A stretch of 64,000 nt of DNA from assembly GCA_014529385.2 (NCBI GenBank), contig CM043970.1, positions 44,670,279 to 44,734,278 of the forward strand, given 5' to 3'. The notes beneath the pieces were generated by a model. It saw nothing but the letters and a program-made list of their open reading frames with translations. It did no database searches and had not been told where the DNA came from. This DNA is from Adiantum capillus-veneris (lineage: Eukaryota > Streptophyta > Polypodiopsida > Polypodiales > Pteridaceae). The position numbers and the translations under genes are program-made. Positions 22,389 to 34,960 of the stretch are shown here, piece by piece. Numbering within the stretch: position 1 is the first letter of the stretch; each line of letters starts with the position of its first letter.

Positions 22389-22658
22389 TGTACGGAGCTA
22401 TGGGGGATGCCGCCTGAGAATAGCCATGGCCTTAAGGGCGTGCAGCAGATGAGAACAAGAGAGAGAAAAAGTCGACACAGTAGAAGCAAAATCACACGCT
22501 ATGCTTTTGTATTAGAGTCTATTACATATATATGAAACCACAAACTTGATCATGCAATCTCCACTAAACTCCACTAAACCGATGGTCTATAACTACATGT
22601 CTTGAGACTTGTTCTCATGGGCTTAGACACTATTGAACCCGGGCTTGCATACCCAACA
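22389..22658 (-). mobile_element. 3' LTR of the small element
   Basis: 270 bases, ending CCCAACA on the plus strand. It differs from the partner LTR by a short indel near its outer end, roughly a dozen substitutions, and a very short GA tract. Confidence 0.88.
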
Positions 22659-22672
22659 ACCCCCCCCTCAAG
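22659..22672 (-). promoter_or_regulatory. Polypurine tract
   Basis: On the minus strand the sequence reads GACTTGAGGGGGGG and GT directly before the LTR TGTTGGG. This is the expected second-strand primer position. Confidence 0.8.
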
Positions 22673-22985
22673 TCCGAACCACTGACAATGGACTCGAGAC
22701 AGACAGACCATGGCAGAGTTCATTCACCTGAAACCATGAGTAGAAGTCCACCCCTTGACAATAACATATGTGTGCGTGTGTACTTCCCTCAAACAACTAT
22801 CAGTGTGAGACATACAAGAACCCGACCAAACAACAAAGGGGTGGTCTTACCACTTTTTATGTGGCAGTGTCTATAACCCGTACAAATTTTGACGTGATGA
22901 TAGCTGACAAGCATGACAATAACTGACAACAAGGCTTTGACTAAAAAAGTATGATTGTTTTGACAATAGACAAAAGCTGAAAAAT

Positions 22986-23258
22986 CTATGACACTAAACT
23001 GGCAAAAGTAGTTTGTGAAAGTAGTTCTTTATGTACGGCATATGTTGATGTATTGAGTGCTCGAGACAAAATCATTAAAAAAATCACCATTGAAGCTTCG
23101 ATTTTTGGAGTCGCCTTCATGCTTTTCTTCGGCATCAATAGCCAAAACTGAGTTGTCGACCCGTAGAGCAAATTTAGCATTAGCATCCTTATGATCATCA
23201 ATAGACTGCTTGTTTGGAGATATATCAACCATCTTAAAACCGTTTGCATGATGCTCAT
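22986..23258 (-). other. Short interior frames of the small element, unassigned
   Basis: Overlapping minus-strand frames of 90 and 67 codons lie in the interior. One (MVDISPNKQSIDDHKDANAK) is hydrophilic and ends in a stop at 23029. I recognise no domain. They may be remnants of the parent element's coding region. Confidence 0.25.
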
Positions 23259-23685
23259 CTTGTAGCTTTCAAGGCCAATTGGCAGCCTTTGAGAGGCAGC
23301 TTTGATGACGCCACACCCTTGCTGATATGCTCCTTTTCAATCTGCTGTTAATGAGCATTGAGCACCAAATACCGAGCCGAGGTTACCCGAGGGCGGGAAC
23401 CCATGCTTTAAAGCCACTGTCTTAAAGTGTGAACACAAAAAAAAGCCCTTTGTAGCTGCAGACTAGCGCGATGGCGAGGGTAACAGGATTGCTCACGGCG
23501 GGCTGGGAAGGCAGAATTGGTTGACGAGCATATATCGAAAGTCAACCAATAGGCCTGGGCGATGCTGTTGATGGCAAGCAGGGCATAAATCATGCAGATC
23601 CAAAAAACGGGCTGCTCCTCTGCAAGTCACTGTTTTCGCGTTACTGAGTCGAGCCAAGCTCCTCCTTGCTTTGGCGGCCCACCTG

Positions 23686-23698
23686 GGCTCTGATACCA
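23686..23698 (-). promoter_or_regulatory. Primer-binding site (initiator tRNA-Met)
   Basis: Minus strand TGGTATCAGAGCC, separated from the LTR end (23701) by TA. Confidence 0.92.
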
Positions 23699-23700
23699 TA

Positions 23701-24074
<374 letters not shown>

Positions 24075-24079
24075 TGAAG

Positions 24080-24699
24080 TACCTCTATCATAGAGGAGTG
24101 ACACCCGCCATCGACATCGAGCGCAACAATTACGCTTTACAACATAGCTTCGGCTTCAATTCTTTTGGCGGCTACTCGACTAGCACATTCCCGTTCGGCG
24201 ATGAAAATCAACATCAACCTCATAGTTTACACCGACATGCAGGTTTACAGATTCTCAGAGTCATTTTGGCAGCAGTTTCTCTATGGATGAATATGCGTTG
24301 AAACAGATGAATACTTTTTTGAGCACACACAGTGCCATTGAGCTCTTTTAAGAGCAGATAGCCCCGCAAGGATTTTTCTATTGCATGCAGCAGTTTTCTA
24401 GCGCATGTTTGTGTGCAGTTTCGCATGTACGTTGAGCTGCGGTTATTTACTACCTATTGTACTTCATGTGGAGCGGAGCCATTTTTTTGACATTTTTTGC
24501 AGTTTTCTCGACCGTTTCTGAGACTCGTTCCGGAAGATCCCTTCCTGAGACTGTGGCTAGTTTTGGTCTAGTTTAGAGTTTAGAGGGTCATTTGCGTGAG
24601 GTTTTGGTGAGACGGGATGTTCTCGAATGTTGAGACACTTTTGGTGATACATGTTGCTAGAGTATCTCTCTTTTGGTATCCTCATTGTATGCCATGTAT
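24080..24699 (+). other. Unassigned, with copia-leader-like patch
   Basis: A 75-codon plus frame (24074-24301) has no recognisable domain. Near 24610-24650, 'ttctcgaatgttgagacacttttggtgatacatg' resembles 39868-39898 in the leader of the copia element, so this is probably leader debris. Confidence 0.35.
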
Positions 24700-25450
24700 C
24701 TGGACGGACACTCATAAGGAAGATGGTGAAGAGTAAGCTTAAGTTATGTGATGGTGTCTTAGATGGGGCATTATGGGCATTTATGTCAACTTACAAAGAT
24801 GCTACACAGTTCACTCCATTCCACTTAGTGTATGGACAAGAAGCTTTGCAACCAATTGAACTTCACATTCCTACTATAAAGCTTACAAGAAAACATGAAC
24901 AGAAGGGCAATGAAGCATGGATCAATAGGCTCCTCATTATGGTGTAATTAGAGTGGAAATGAGAGTCAGCATACATGTGCTATGAGAACAAATCTCTAAA
25001 ACTCAAGGAGAAGCTTGACGAGGGTATCAAAGACAAAGGGATTAAAGAGAAGATCCTAGTCCTTTGCTACAATAGCACGTTGGACAACAGGTGTGATGTT
25101 AAGTTTAAGAATAAATGGAAAGGGTCTTACATAGTGAAGAAAGCTTATATAGGAAGCTACTACCAATTGATGGATTTGGATGGAAAGGAGCACCCTAGGA
25201 AGGTCAACGGATATTGAATCAAGCCTTATCTAAGTAGTATCCTTCTAGGAGATTTGAAGATGGAACAAGCTAAAGAGAAAATGAGAGAGGTATGCTACTA
25301 TTGTTGCACTTCTCACACATTGAAATCATGTGCAACTAGGTGTAAAATCTTTGAAGGCAAAGTAGTATCAAGAAGGAGAGAAACCTTGGAGGAGGCATTG
25401 CAAAATTATCCACAACTTTCATTCCAATACGAGCCAGTTGATGGTACATG
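24700..25450 (+). pseudogene. Tat-type Ty3 integrase C-terminal remnant
   Basis: Frames from 24700 (LKLCDGVLDGALWAF, FTPFHLVYGQEALQPIEL) and 24975 (EKLDEGIKDKGIKEKILVL, KWKGSYIVKKAYIGSYYQLM) match the last third of the Tat polyprotein at 49819-50628 almost segment by segment. Stops interrupt at 24945 and 25215. The part after 25250 (MREVCYYCCTSHTLKSC, LSFQYEPVDGT) corresponds to the Tat C-terminal tail. The frame ends just before the LTR. Confidence 0.85.
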
Positions 25451-25479
25451 AATGAACCATCAACTGGGGGGAGGCTAAA

Positions 25480-27933
25480 TGATAGATGTTGTTTGGTCTA
25501 TCTATCATGAAAAAAGAAGTAGAAAAAATACCAAATATAGCCAAAATAAACTGATTATGTATGTATGTACATTATTCTAATAAGCTATCTATGTATAGGT
25601 AAAATGGTGGATAAATATCCATCGTAAATCTTTCTCAATGGAACCCCACCTTTTGCTTTATATTAACTTTAGGTGTGCATTATGAATAAGTGTGAGTTTG
25701 CATATGTATATTATAATTTAAGGTATAAATAAATAAATAAAAATGTCTTCACCTATACCTTTTTTTATTTTAAGCTTACCCATATAGCTTTCTATGCTAC
25801 CCCTTGTATATATTCATAGAGTAATAAATAAGGTTGGTAATATCTCCAAATAGGAAAATAGCTTTGGGAGGACTTTTCTCAATAAGACATGTACATTTCT
25901 AGGGAAGTAAGGAGACTTGAATGAAAAGGACATGAGGTGATTGGCTCCACATTTGATTTCAAAGGAGTAGTTATACATTTCAAAGACCTACAAGTTTATA
26001 CAAAAGGATATACTTTTAATTCTATAGGTTTTATGCAAAGTCTTGATGGACATGTGGACAAAGGGACACATAAAAAATTGAACTTGTAAGATCTTTCAAG
26101 AGCATGGTGACATGTGTGCAACTTCTACACTTTTTCACAAAACCCTAGCTCAAATTTCACTCTCTCTCTCCTCATTTTTGAGCCATTTTTTTCTCTTTCT
26201 CATCTCTTACATTTTAAAAAAAATATCCAAGGACCAATGACCATGACCTCGGGGGCTTATTCAGGCCTCCCTCTAGGGCCCTAAAATGCATTTATACACT
26301 TTCAAAAAACCCAATCTTTTTTAACACATTTTTCTTTTATCCTTACACACACACACACACACACAACACCACCACCACCACCACCACCACCATTAGTAGC
26401 ATGAGGTAAATCTAGCATGGAGAAGATCATTAGAATTAGCCATGGTTGCCATTGTATATACCTTTATATTTTGCAACTCTCTAGGGTAAGGGAGCCAGTT
26501 TAGAGGCGTTTTGTGGAAACGAGATGTTTTGGGGAGAGATTTTGCATATCTCATCATTTTTAATATTTACACGTTACACGAGAATCCTCATGAAAAAGCA
26601 AATCAATTTCTTAGATTTTTTTTGAATGCTCCATTTGAAAAAAATCCGCTTTTGAGGCTTTTTGAAGCATTAGAGACGCTCAAGGCCCAGTACTGGTACA
26701 CTTTTCAGCAAATCACAACATGACACATAATAGGAATATTCCAAATTTATTGCCTCTAAATTGGGGGTGGATATGTGTCCAACTTGGGGGTCAATTTTTT
26801 TTGTCTCTAAACTGGCTTTCTTTCTCTACCATTAGTCATCTTTTTCTCCTTCTCATGCACACATCTCCAATGCTCCAAAATCTTCTAATTTATTCCACCT
26901 AAGACAAAGCGGACAAAAGGAAGCAATTAGCGAGAGATCAACCAATTCAATTGGATTCCAAGCACCAAATGTAAAAGGTGATGGCGGTCATTCTTTATTT
27001 CCTCGACACCGATGGACAAGAGAGAGTGTAATCCTATCCAATTTCTTGCTAATTTCTCATTTTACACATCCTACCATTGTACATTCCCATTTCTATTATG
27101 TAAAAAAATACTAACTAGAGTTCTAACCTACTAATCTACTAACCTCAAATCTAGCCCTACCACCTATCTCCTCACTTACATTAGATTACTTCTAAAAGAA
27201 GCTTTGCTATGTGTATTTAAAAAAATTTAATCCCTCTAAAAATCTATAAAAGGAGGGCCTCTCTTTGTAATGAAATATGAGAAGAAGAAGTGAGAAGTAC
27301 AGAGAAGGAGAGTGTGAGAGGAAGTGTGTGAGAGGCTTTGCGCAAGAAGCCTTGCATTATGTGATGCTAACTTGTGAGTGCAAATAGCCATACCCTTTGT
27401 TTAATGCTTGCTAAATCCACAAATGCAAAGTGTTTTGCATAGTGTATGGCAAAGAAAAGAGAGGAGAGGAAAAGGAGGTTGCTTCTACGATTGTATACTT
27501 ACGTTGGTCGTCTCATTAGAGAAGAGGCGGTTTTGGGCTCCACGTTTTGATGGTGTTCTTTCATCTCCTGTTTGCTAAACATCATGGAATCTACACAATC
27601 ATAAGCTTTTTCCAAGTATCTTGTGTTTGTTGGTTGTTTGAGTGACGTTTTGTGAGTGTATCCCTAGCCTCGAGTAAGTCATTGTAAGAGGGTTGCAAGG
27701 TGGAGAGGATTCTCTTGGCCCTAAGAAAATGCATGGAGTGGGTAGATTTGAGTGTGTGTTTTGTGTTGATGACAAAGGGGACTTGAAATTATAACCGTTG
27801 CAATGCCCATTTTGTTTACCTATGTGTGTGTTGTGGTTTTGTTTTAGTTGAGGTGCTCATATCACTTATCCGTTTTCTTGAAGCTTTGAGTATGCATGCT
27901 TGAAGGTATTCACGTTGTTGGCTAAGAATGTGG

Positions 27934-28002
<69 letters not shown>

Positions 28003-28212
28003 ATCCTCGCTCACGTCCTAGTTTGTGATACAAAAACTCGGTGGTGCCCCTACATTTTTTTTCCAAATTTTGTGTGCGGTATTTGGGTGTGTTGTTGTGT
28101 TTGGGGTCTGTGTGTTCTGTTTGTGTTAGATCCTCAAATCCTATGAGCAGCACGGGAACCTTGAGCGGTGTCTAGAGGCCACTTCTCTTGTCGCTTGCCC
28201 TAGACCGCCTCA
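25480..28212 (+). mobile_element. 2.7-kb LTR of Tat-type element
   Basis: The LTR starts TGATAGATG after the G-rich tract CTGGGGGGAGGCTAAA and ends CCGCCTCA. Its last ~70 bases (GAGCAGCACGGGAACCTTGA..., GTGTCTAGAGGCCAC) match the end of the 47095-49790 LTR. The middle is AT-rich and diverged. It contains (CA)n/(CAC)n at 26341-26391, a (CT)n tract at 27935-28000, and the R-like stretch 'aatctataaaaggagggcctctc' near 27240, a plausible TATA box. Frames inside are not genes. Confidence 0.8.
27935..28000. repeat. (CT)n microsatellite inside LTR
   Basis: 66 bases of pure CT. Confidence 0.97.
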
Positions 28213-28463
28213 CTATATAGTATGATATGCATGTCACACTAGCATGTGGAATCTAGTTTGGTCTTGGGCCTACTTGAGTTGACTTAGTAGGTTACTTTAA
28301 CACTACCTGTGTTGTTTGGTATTCTTCATATGCAGACATTCACTCAAAACTAATTACAAATGGTGCTTTTTTATAGTTACATTTCAATCTAATAAGAGAG
28401 TGCTTAAACTTAGATTCTCACAAGCATAGACATACATGCATGTCACATTTAATTGTTTGGTAA

Positions 28464-29970
28464 TTGAAGGAATGCACCATCCAATGTATGTTTACTGCTG
28501 AGACAAAATTGGATGGTGATAACTATCTAATGTGGGCTTACATGATGACACATATTCTTATGTCAAACGACATTTGGAATGTTGTGCATGGCATTGCTAC
28601 TATGTCCACATTTTGTGATACATGCTATGTTGAGAATGTTGCAAGTTCTAGCAAATATGTTGTTGCTAGAGCTGTTTTGCCTATAGCTAAGCAAATTTAT
28701 TGAGATGTTAGAGATACATAGGCTCAAGTATTGATTGCATTGTTTGTGTAACACAATATTACTCTTCACATACACTCAGCAAAATCAACAAAAAAGATTT
28801 GGGATACTTTGGCTGGTCTTTATGCAAGTTGCAATGAGGTTAAAATTGCATTGTTGCGTGAAGAGCTGGAGTCAAAGATTATGCAAAAGGAAGATGACAT
28901 GGACACTTTTCTTGGTGGCATGAAGGAAATTAATGAGCAGCTCATTTCTATAGGTAAAGTTATTTCTGATAGTTCACTTGTACATACTATTCTCGAGATG
29001 TTGCTAGACTCTTACTAGACTTTTGCTAGTATTTGGAGTATTTGGAGACTTATGACCCAAGGAAACCCGCAAGATGTCAAGTTTGATGCATTATGCACAT
29101 TGTTGTTATAGGGTTTACTTCAAGGAAGAATAGGGCTAAACAACGTGCAATTGAACATGCTAAAAAAAAAGGTGGTAATAGCAATGCAACCACTTCTTGT
29201 GATTCTTCTGAGTAGCAGATTACGAACTTGTCTGGGAACTTTGGTGAAAAAGGCAAGAAGAAGATTGCCATTATTGAAAATCTAATGATCACTTGATAAA
29301 ACAATGTCCGAAGTTGAAGGAAAAAGAAGCCAAGAAGACAGAGGCTGGACCTACTACCATTGTAGCTATTGTAGAATCTTCTATAAATGGAGATTGTGAT
29401 GTTGATGTACATTCAGAGTGGAAATTTAGTGCAAACTATACTTATGATTTTTGCCTATGATGCATGTATGTTAGTTGCTACATAGTCACATGAATGGTAC
29501 TTTGATAGTGGTTCTACATGGCGCAATACTTTGCATCGTGACTTGTTTGCCTCTGTTGAGGCTGTTCCTGATAAGAATATGGTCACTTTGTACAACAATG
29601 CCTCTTATTTGGTTAAGGGAGTTGGAAAGATTGTGCTAACTACTACAAATGGCTGTTCTTTCAAACTTATTGATGCACCTTATGTACCAAGGACCAAAGA
29701 GGACCTTTTGTCTCTATCTGCACTTGGAAGACTTGGTTTGTGGATGATATATGTACACTCCATGGTCTTAGTTTTAGTCATGAAATTGTTGCATCTAGCA
29801 TTTTGTGTCGTGGGTTGCATAAGCTCACTTTGTATAACAAGTGTGGGAAATTTTTTGCAAATGTAGTTATGGATTCAAAGGCCGTTTTAGATGCCAATCT
29901 TTGACATGCACATTTTGGGCATTTGAATTTTGCTAGTTTGCTATGTTTGTAAAAATTTGATATGGTAAAC
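28464..29970 (+). pseudogene. Copia gag-protease remnant
   Basis: The gag start KLDGDNYLMWAYMMTHILMS (from 28500) is the 'LdGxNYxxW' opening of copia gag. Gag continues in another frame at 28809 (LYASCNEVKIALLREEL, MDTFLGGMKEINEQL). At about 29260-29310 a knuckle reads C-H-Y-stop-KSNDHLIKQC, so its second Cys is a TGA. The protease-side region (29531-29866) has DLFASVEAVPDKNMVTLYNN and GCSFKLIDAPYVP. It then decays into repeats. Same family as the inverted copy at 32445-35891. Confidence 0.8.
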
Positions 29971-31966
29971 ATGTTTGTGGAGGATATATTTTTGGATAAA
30001 ATATTGTGTTCAACGTTTCCAAATGATGGTTAAGTAAGGGCTACATGCATGTTACAACTTGTGCATAATGATGTTTGTGGGTTGAGGCATGCTTTTCATA
30101 GCCCCCCCTAAAGCAGTCGTCTGTACATAGCTAGAAGCCACATGGGGCCTCTGCTATCTAGCCCTAATAGATGATCTATGTAGCTATTGTCTTGGTCCCT
30201 GGACCGATCATGTAAGCGAAACCTGGGCGCTATTCTTCTCACAACAGGCTGGACTAACCTCCATGTGCTACTATAAATTGAGGTTAGGGTTTAATATTTC
30301 CCTCACTTAGCCTTGAATCTCGTTTTATTTTGCATATTGTTGAGTGAGGGTCATGGTGTGTCTATCGGCTTGCTATCTGCAATATGGAAATCGTGGAGAA
30401 ATGTGAAACTTCTCAGGTCGGTGCCAATATTTTTACTGGTTTTTTTGCAACTCTGAGTTGATACTTTTCCAAACACTGAAATTTTGTTGAGATTTACTTA
30501 TACATGTGGGCTATGGCTGAACTATTTTTCCTATCTTATTAGCATTATGCTCAGTATAGTGTGTTGGTTACTATTTTTGATAAAAAAGTTGTGCTAAATC
30601 CACTTTTGTTCACTCTAAAATGGTTACTCCATGAGATTGATTGAGCAATGTTTGGCTCCTTCTCATTGGTGCTATTTTTTTGGAAGTTTTTGGATACTTT
30701 TTGGCTCGTAATAACTGGTTGATATGGAGATTTTTAGCTTTCCTACTTGGTAATGTTTTGTTGTTAAGGCATTTTAATTGATCACATAACCCGATTTTGG
30801 GGTCTAAAAACGGGTGTTTCATCTCAAACATAGCTCTTAGATAGCGCATACTTTAGTTTATAACTTGCCTAAATTCCAGATTAGTAATACTTCTTTACTC
30901 TGAGGGCTATTTTACTTCCTGGTTTGTGATTATGATTTGATTAGGAATGATTTAAATTTTGAATTATATTTTCTATACCTATTTAGTTATATTTGCATAG
31001 GATTGCATTAATGTTGGAAAGTTTTTCAGTTGGGTACTAGACTATGTTTTAGAGTACTAAGTACTATCATGGTATTTGAATAAAACTATTGAATGTACTA
31101 TAGGCTTACAAATCTTCGGGTTACGAAAGATTTAACTCTAAAAATGTACCTAAATGCCATTTACTTTGCATAGGTTCTTATTGGTTTTGATCATATCTAT
31201 AGTAAAAGATTGCTACCAATTGGTCTTTATCTAGAATGATTGTATTATTGGAATATTTGTTCAGTCATATTGTAGTGATCTTCTGAAACACATCTATGTT
31301 AAGAGGAGAAAAGTAGCCATATGGCTTTGATTTTTTTTCGAATTCTAGTATTGCTTTGAGTTTTGATAAAATTGGGAAGTCTTTAAGATACTTGATTCTG
31401 CTGGTATGATTTGAGAAGATCCCACTGTAGTGCTGTAGACTTTGGCGGTTATTGAGCACTTAGATTCACTAATCACCTTGCTAGCACTAATTAGTTAAGA
31501 GATTATGACTTTGACACGTCTCTTGAGATTTCATTTCCTATATAAACATGAACAATTGTAAACTGGTAATGGTTTGACCAAAGACTTCATGTCTTAACTT
31601 CTCTGGGACAAAAGTTTGGGTAAAACACTTGGATCATAAGGGGTAATGGTCTTCTGATCAGAACTTAATCTAATTAAATAAAAATGTATAAATTCTTTTA
31701 AAAAAATGGGTAATTACTAACCTTAATTATAACTTGAAGGAGTGATGGCCTTCTGATCACAAATTAAAACAATCAAAAGGAATTAAGAGTGAAACACTTT
31801 ATAATTATTCAGGAGGAGTAATGGCCTTTTGATTACAAAAATAATATATAGTGACAACTTCATTGTTTTAAGAATAAATACTTTTGAATATTCAACACTA
31901 CTTGGATGGTAGATTTAAGTTAAAAAGGTTTTAAATGGGACATGGATAACAACTGATAGGGTTTGT
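29971..31966. other. No recognisable gene; degenerate repeat
   Basis: AT-rich. Near 30255-30300 a 'ctataaattgaggttaggg' box precedes a CT-rich leader, perhaps an LTR promoter fragment. At 31640-31850 the block 'gga.taatggccttctgatca' recurs three times at about 85-95 bases. Frames are short. Confidence 0.45.
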
Positions 31967-32312
31967 TTGTTGGAATTAGAGTTGCAAGAAAACACACACA
32001 ACTTGGAGAAAATAAAGGAAGCTCAAGGCACAAAACAAAGAGTATATACTTAGTGTCCAATGGAAAGATGGATAGCCCTAGAGTGATGGGCATATATACA
32101 ATGCATGGGGGAAAAAACCTCCTAGTGAGGGAAAAAATGTTGTTGGAATCAGGGTTGCAAGAAAACACACACAGCTTGGAGAAGATGAAGGAAGCTCAAA
32201 GCACACAATAGAGACTATATTACTTAGTCTGCAATGGAAACATGGATAGCCCTAGAGTGATGGGCGTATATACAATGCATGAGGGAAAAAATCTCCTAGT
32301 GAGGGAAAAATG
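31967..32312 (+). repeat. ~173-bp tandem duplication (LTR-derived?)
   Basis: Copies at 31967-32139 and 32140-32312 both start 'ttgttggaat(t/c)ag' and end 'ctcctagtgagggaaaaa'. About 15% of positions differ by eye. On the minus strand the second copy lies where the 3' LTR of the copia remnant should be (TGTTACC near 32367 down to TTCCAACA near 32140), so the duplication probably involves that LTR. Confidence 0.8.
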
Positions 32313-32444
32313 CATCGACGGTCCTAATTGTGTTCACACACATCACTACCACATGTATATGGTAACAAATCCCCTTTGGGAGTGATGCGGTGAATGAGAG
32401 TTGGCACATAGAGTAAAGGGAAGTGATGTGTCCTAAGGACATGA

Positions 32445-32792
32445 TCAATCCACAAAGGGGAATAAGCCCAAAGATTTTAACTTTTCATGAGACAATGCCT
32501 TTGTGAAAAGATCTGCAAGGTTGGCCTGTGTTGGCACATAAGCCAAGCTGATCTCTCCTGCTGAGAGCCTCTCCCTAATATAGTTGTAATCCACCTTGAT
32601 GTGCTTTGTGAGAGCATGAAAAATTGGGTTCCTTGCAACTACCAATGCTCTCTGCTGATTGTCAATGTAGATGGTTTTGGTAGTGTCTTGTCCACCAACA
32701 CCCAAATCAGCCATAAGGTATTTGAGCCATACACACCTAGCTGTAGTTGTGAAGATTGCCCTATACTCAGCCTCACAACTACAAGTGGCCAC
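32445..32792 (-). pseudogene. Copia RNase H, C-terminal part
   Basis: MATCSCEAEYRAI, TKTIYIDNQQRALVVARNPI, HALTKHIKVDYNYIRERL and ANLADLFTKALSHEKL follow the copia RNase H order (S-x-E-A-E-Y, D-N/S-x2-A, K-H-I-x3-H-x3-R, AD-x2-TK). The HxxR His is Asn or Tyr here (DYNYIRE). The frame is open to its stop, which is followed by the probable polypurine tract. Confidence 0.88.
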
Positions 32793-34240
32793 AGTAGGTT
32801 ACTTCTTGCTCAACCATGAGATACATGAAGTATCGAGCATGAAACAAAAAACATTTGTGGACACGTGTGTAAAAACAACCAGCCCAATCTGATTCCAAAA
32901 AAGCAGGTAAGTTTGGCGGTAACGATCCCCCCTTGGGATAAAACAAGCCACGATATAAAGTGCCACTCAAGTAGCACAAATCCTCTTGACAGCCTGCCAA
33001 TGCTTAAACCCTGGGCTATGCATAAATCTACTGACCTGTGAGATTGCAAACTGAATATCCGGTCTTGTGTTGCATATATAAAGAAAGGCAGCCATTAGCA
33101 GTTTGGTAAAGAGTGACATTGGCAAGATCACCAGCATCATGAAGACTCAATTTCAAACCTATTTCCATGGGGGTGGCAATAGGTTTGAAATCCTCAAGTC
33201 CAAACTTACATAGGAATGTCTCTATGTAACTTGTTTGACACAAGGCAATACCACCATCAAACTGCTTAAATTGTATACCCAAGTAATGATGCAACAACCC
33301 CAAATATTTCGTCTGAAAGTAGGATTCAAATCAGCCTTAAATTCAACAATATGTCTCTCATTTGGTCCAGTGATGAGCAAATCATCCACATAGAGAACCA
33401 CAATGAGAAGTACATCACCCTCACGCTTTACATACAATGTGCTTTCTATTGCACTATTACAAAAGCCTCGTTTGCATGAACCCATACAATGCTTTCTTAC
33501 ATTTGCACACTTTATCTTTTTGCCTTTTAATGACAAAACCACGAGACTGCGTTATAGAAACTTCCTCAAATATGTGACCATTCAAGAAAGCAGTAACAAT
33601 GTTTGACTCATGTACATCCCAACCAAACTGAGCTGCCAATGCACATAGAAATGCACAATAGTCATGCAACAAGTGGGAGAAAAAGTCTCTTCATAATCTA
33701 TGCCTTTTTGCTATGCATAAACTATTGCAACAACTCGAGCCTTATAGCGATCAATCTCACCATCCGGCTTGCATTTGAACTTGTAAACCCACTTCGTACC
33801 AATGGCCTTTTTGCCTGGATGCCTGGAGGCAAATCAAATAAAGTCCGTGCGTCATTTTCTATAAGTGCATCATATTCTAATTGCATGGAAGCCATCCAAC
33901 TTTTAGAATTTTGTGCTTCATCAAATGACAGAGGTTCCTCAATGTCAAATAAGCTAGACACATCTAAAGAAGAACAATCTGATGCATAAGATACATGGCG
34001 AGAACCCGAACGAGTACGACTAGACAAAGATGCATCCAATTTATTGTCATGCAAAGTATGCACTAGCCATTTTGGCATACCTCTAGCCTGCTCATTCTCA
34101 GCCCTTTCCTCATCAAGTACATCATGTACATCTGCATAAGTAATACGCTGATCTATAACATTTTTAGAAACCCCCATAGGCTGTACATTTGCCTTATGGG
34201 AATTTACATTCAAACTTCCACCACTGAAAAGAGGCAACAA
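32793..34240 (-). pseudogene. Copia reverse transcriptase remnant
   Basis: Read from 34240 downwards: LSFDEAQNSKSWMASMQLEY and NDARTLFDLPPGIQAKRPLV (RVT_2 entry), HESNIVTAFLNGHIFEEV and CKKALYGFMQT (palm), LLIVVLYVDDLLITGPNERH with the YVDD box intact, then LGIQFKQFDGGIALCQTSYI. Several frame changes and stops separate the parts (34240-33722, 33672-33457, 33542-33222, 33303-33028, 33000-32779). Confidence 0.85.
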
Positions 34241-34513
34241 AGTGTCATAAATGTCCTATGAGCTTACATTACTGTCTCTAGTACATGACAACAAGGGTTG
34301 AACAAAATCTGCCACAAACACGACATCCCGTGAGACCAAGGTATTCTTTGTTTGAGAATGATACAAGATGTAACCTTTTATTTCAACACTATAACCATCA
34401 AATATACATTTAATACCCTTATCATCCAATTCTCTACATTACGTTTGTGGCACCAAAGCATATGCCAAACAACCAAAAACACGCATGTGCTCAATAGAAG
34501 GATTTATATCATG

Positions 34514-34960
34514 CTATGCTTCATATGGAGTCATAGATTGCAAAGCTTTTGTAGGACACCTGTTAGGTACATAAGTGACACACATGACGGCCTCAAGCCA
34601 AAATGAATACGGCAAAGCTTGACTTTTGACCATAAATCGTGCCATTTCCATAAGTGACCTATTTTTCCTTTCAGCAATACCATTTTGCTGAGGCGTATAG
34701 GAACTATACATTGGTGTTTATCCCATGACTAGACAAGAATGCATTAGATTCATGAGACAAATGCTCCGCCCCTCAATCTGAACGGAGGGTGCCCATAGTA
34801 CATTTTGAGACGTTTTCAACCATAGAGAAAAATTGTTTGAAGCATTTAAACACTTTGGACTTGCCTTAAGCGGATACACCCATGCATGCCTGGAGTAATC
34901 ATCAAAGAAAGTCAAGTAGTAAAGGTAATTTCCCAAGGATGGAGTTTGCATGGCCCACAA
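34514..34960 (-). pseudogene. Copia integrase remnant
   Basis: YLTFFDDYSRHAWVYPLKASPKC (34960 frame) is the copia integrase strand after the first Asp. MYSSYTPQQNGIAERKNRSL (34711 frame) contains the P-Q-Q-N-G-x-A-E catalytic Glu. MARFMVKSQALPYSFWLEAV and VPNRCPTKALQSMTPYEA follow. The middle aspartate region is in a broken segment. Confidence 0.88.

Noticed and set aside
25480-28212. Possible host gene upstream of the (CT)n at 27935, because of the 'aatctataaaagg' box
   Set aside because: The box lies inside a 2.7-kb LTR whose ends match another copy, so it is more likely the element's own promoter.
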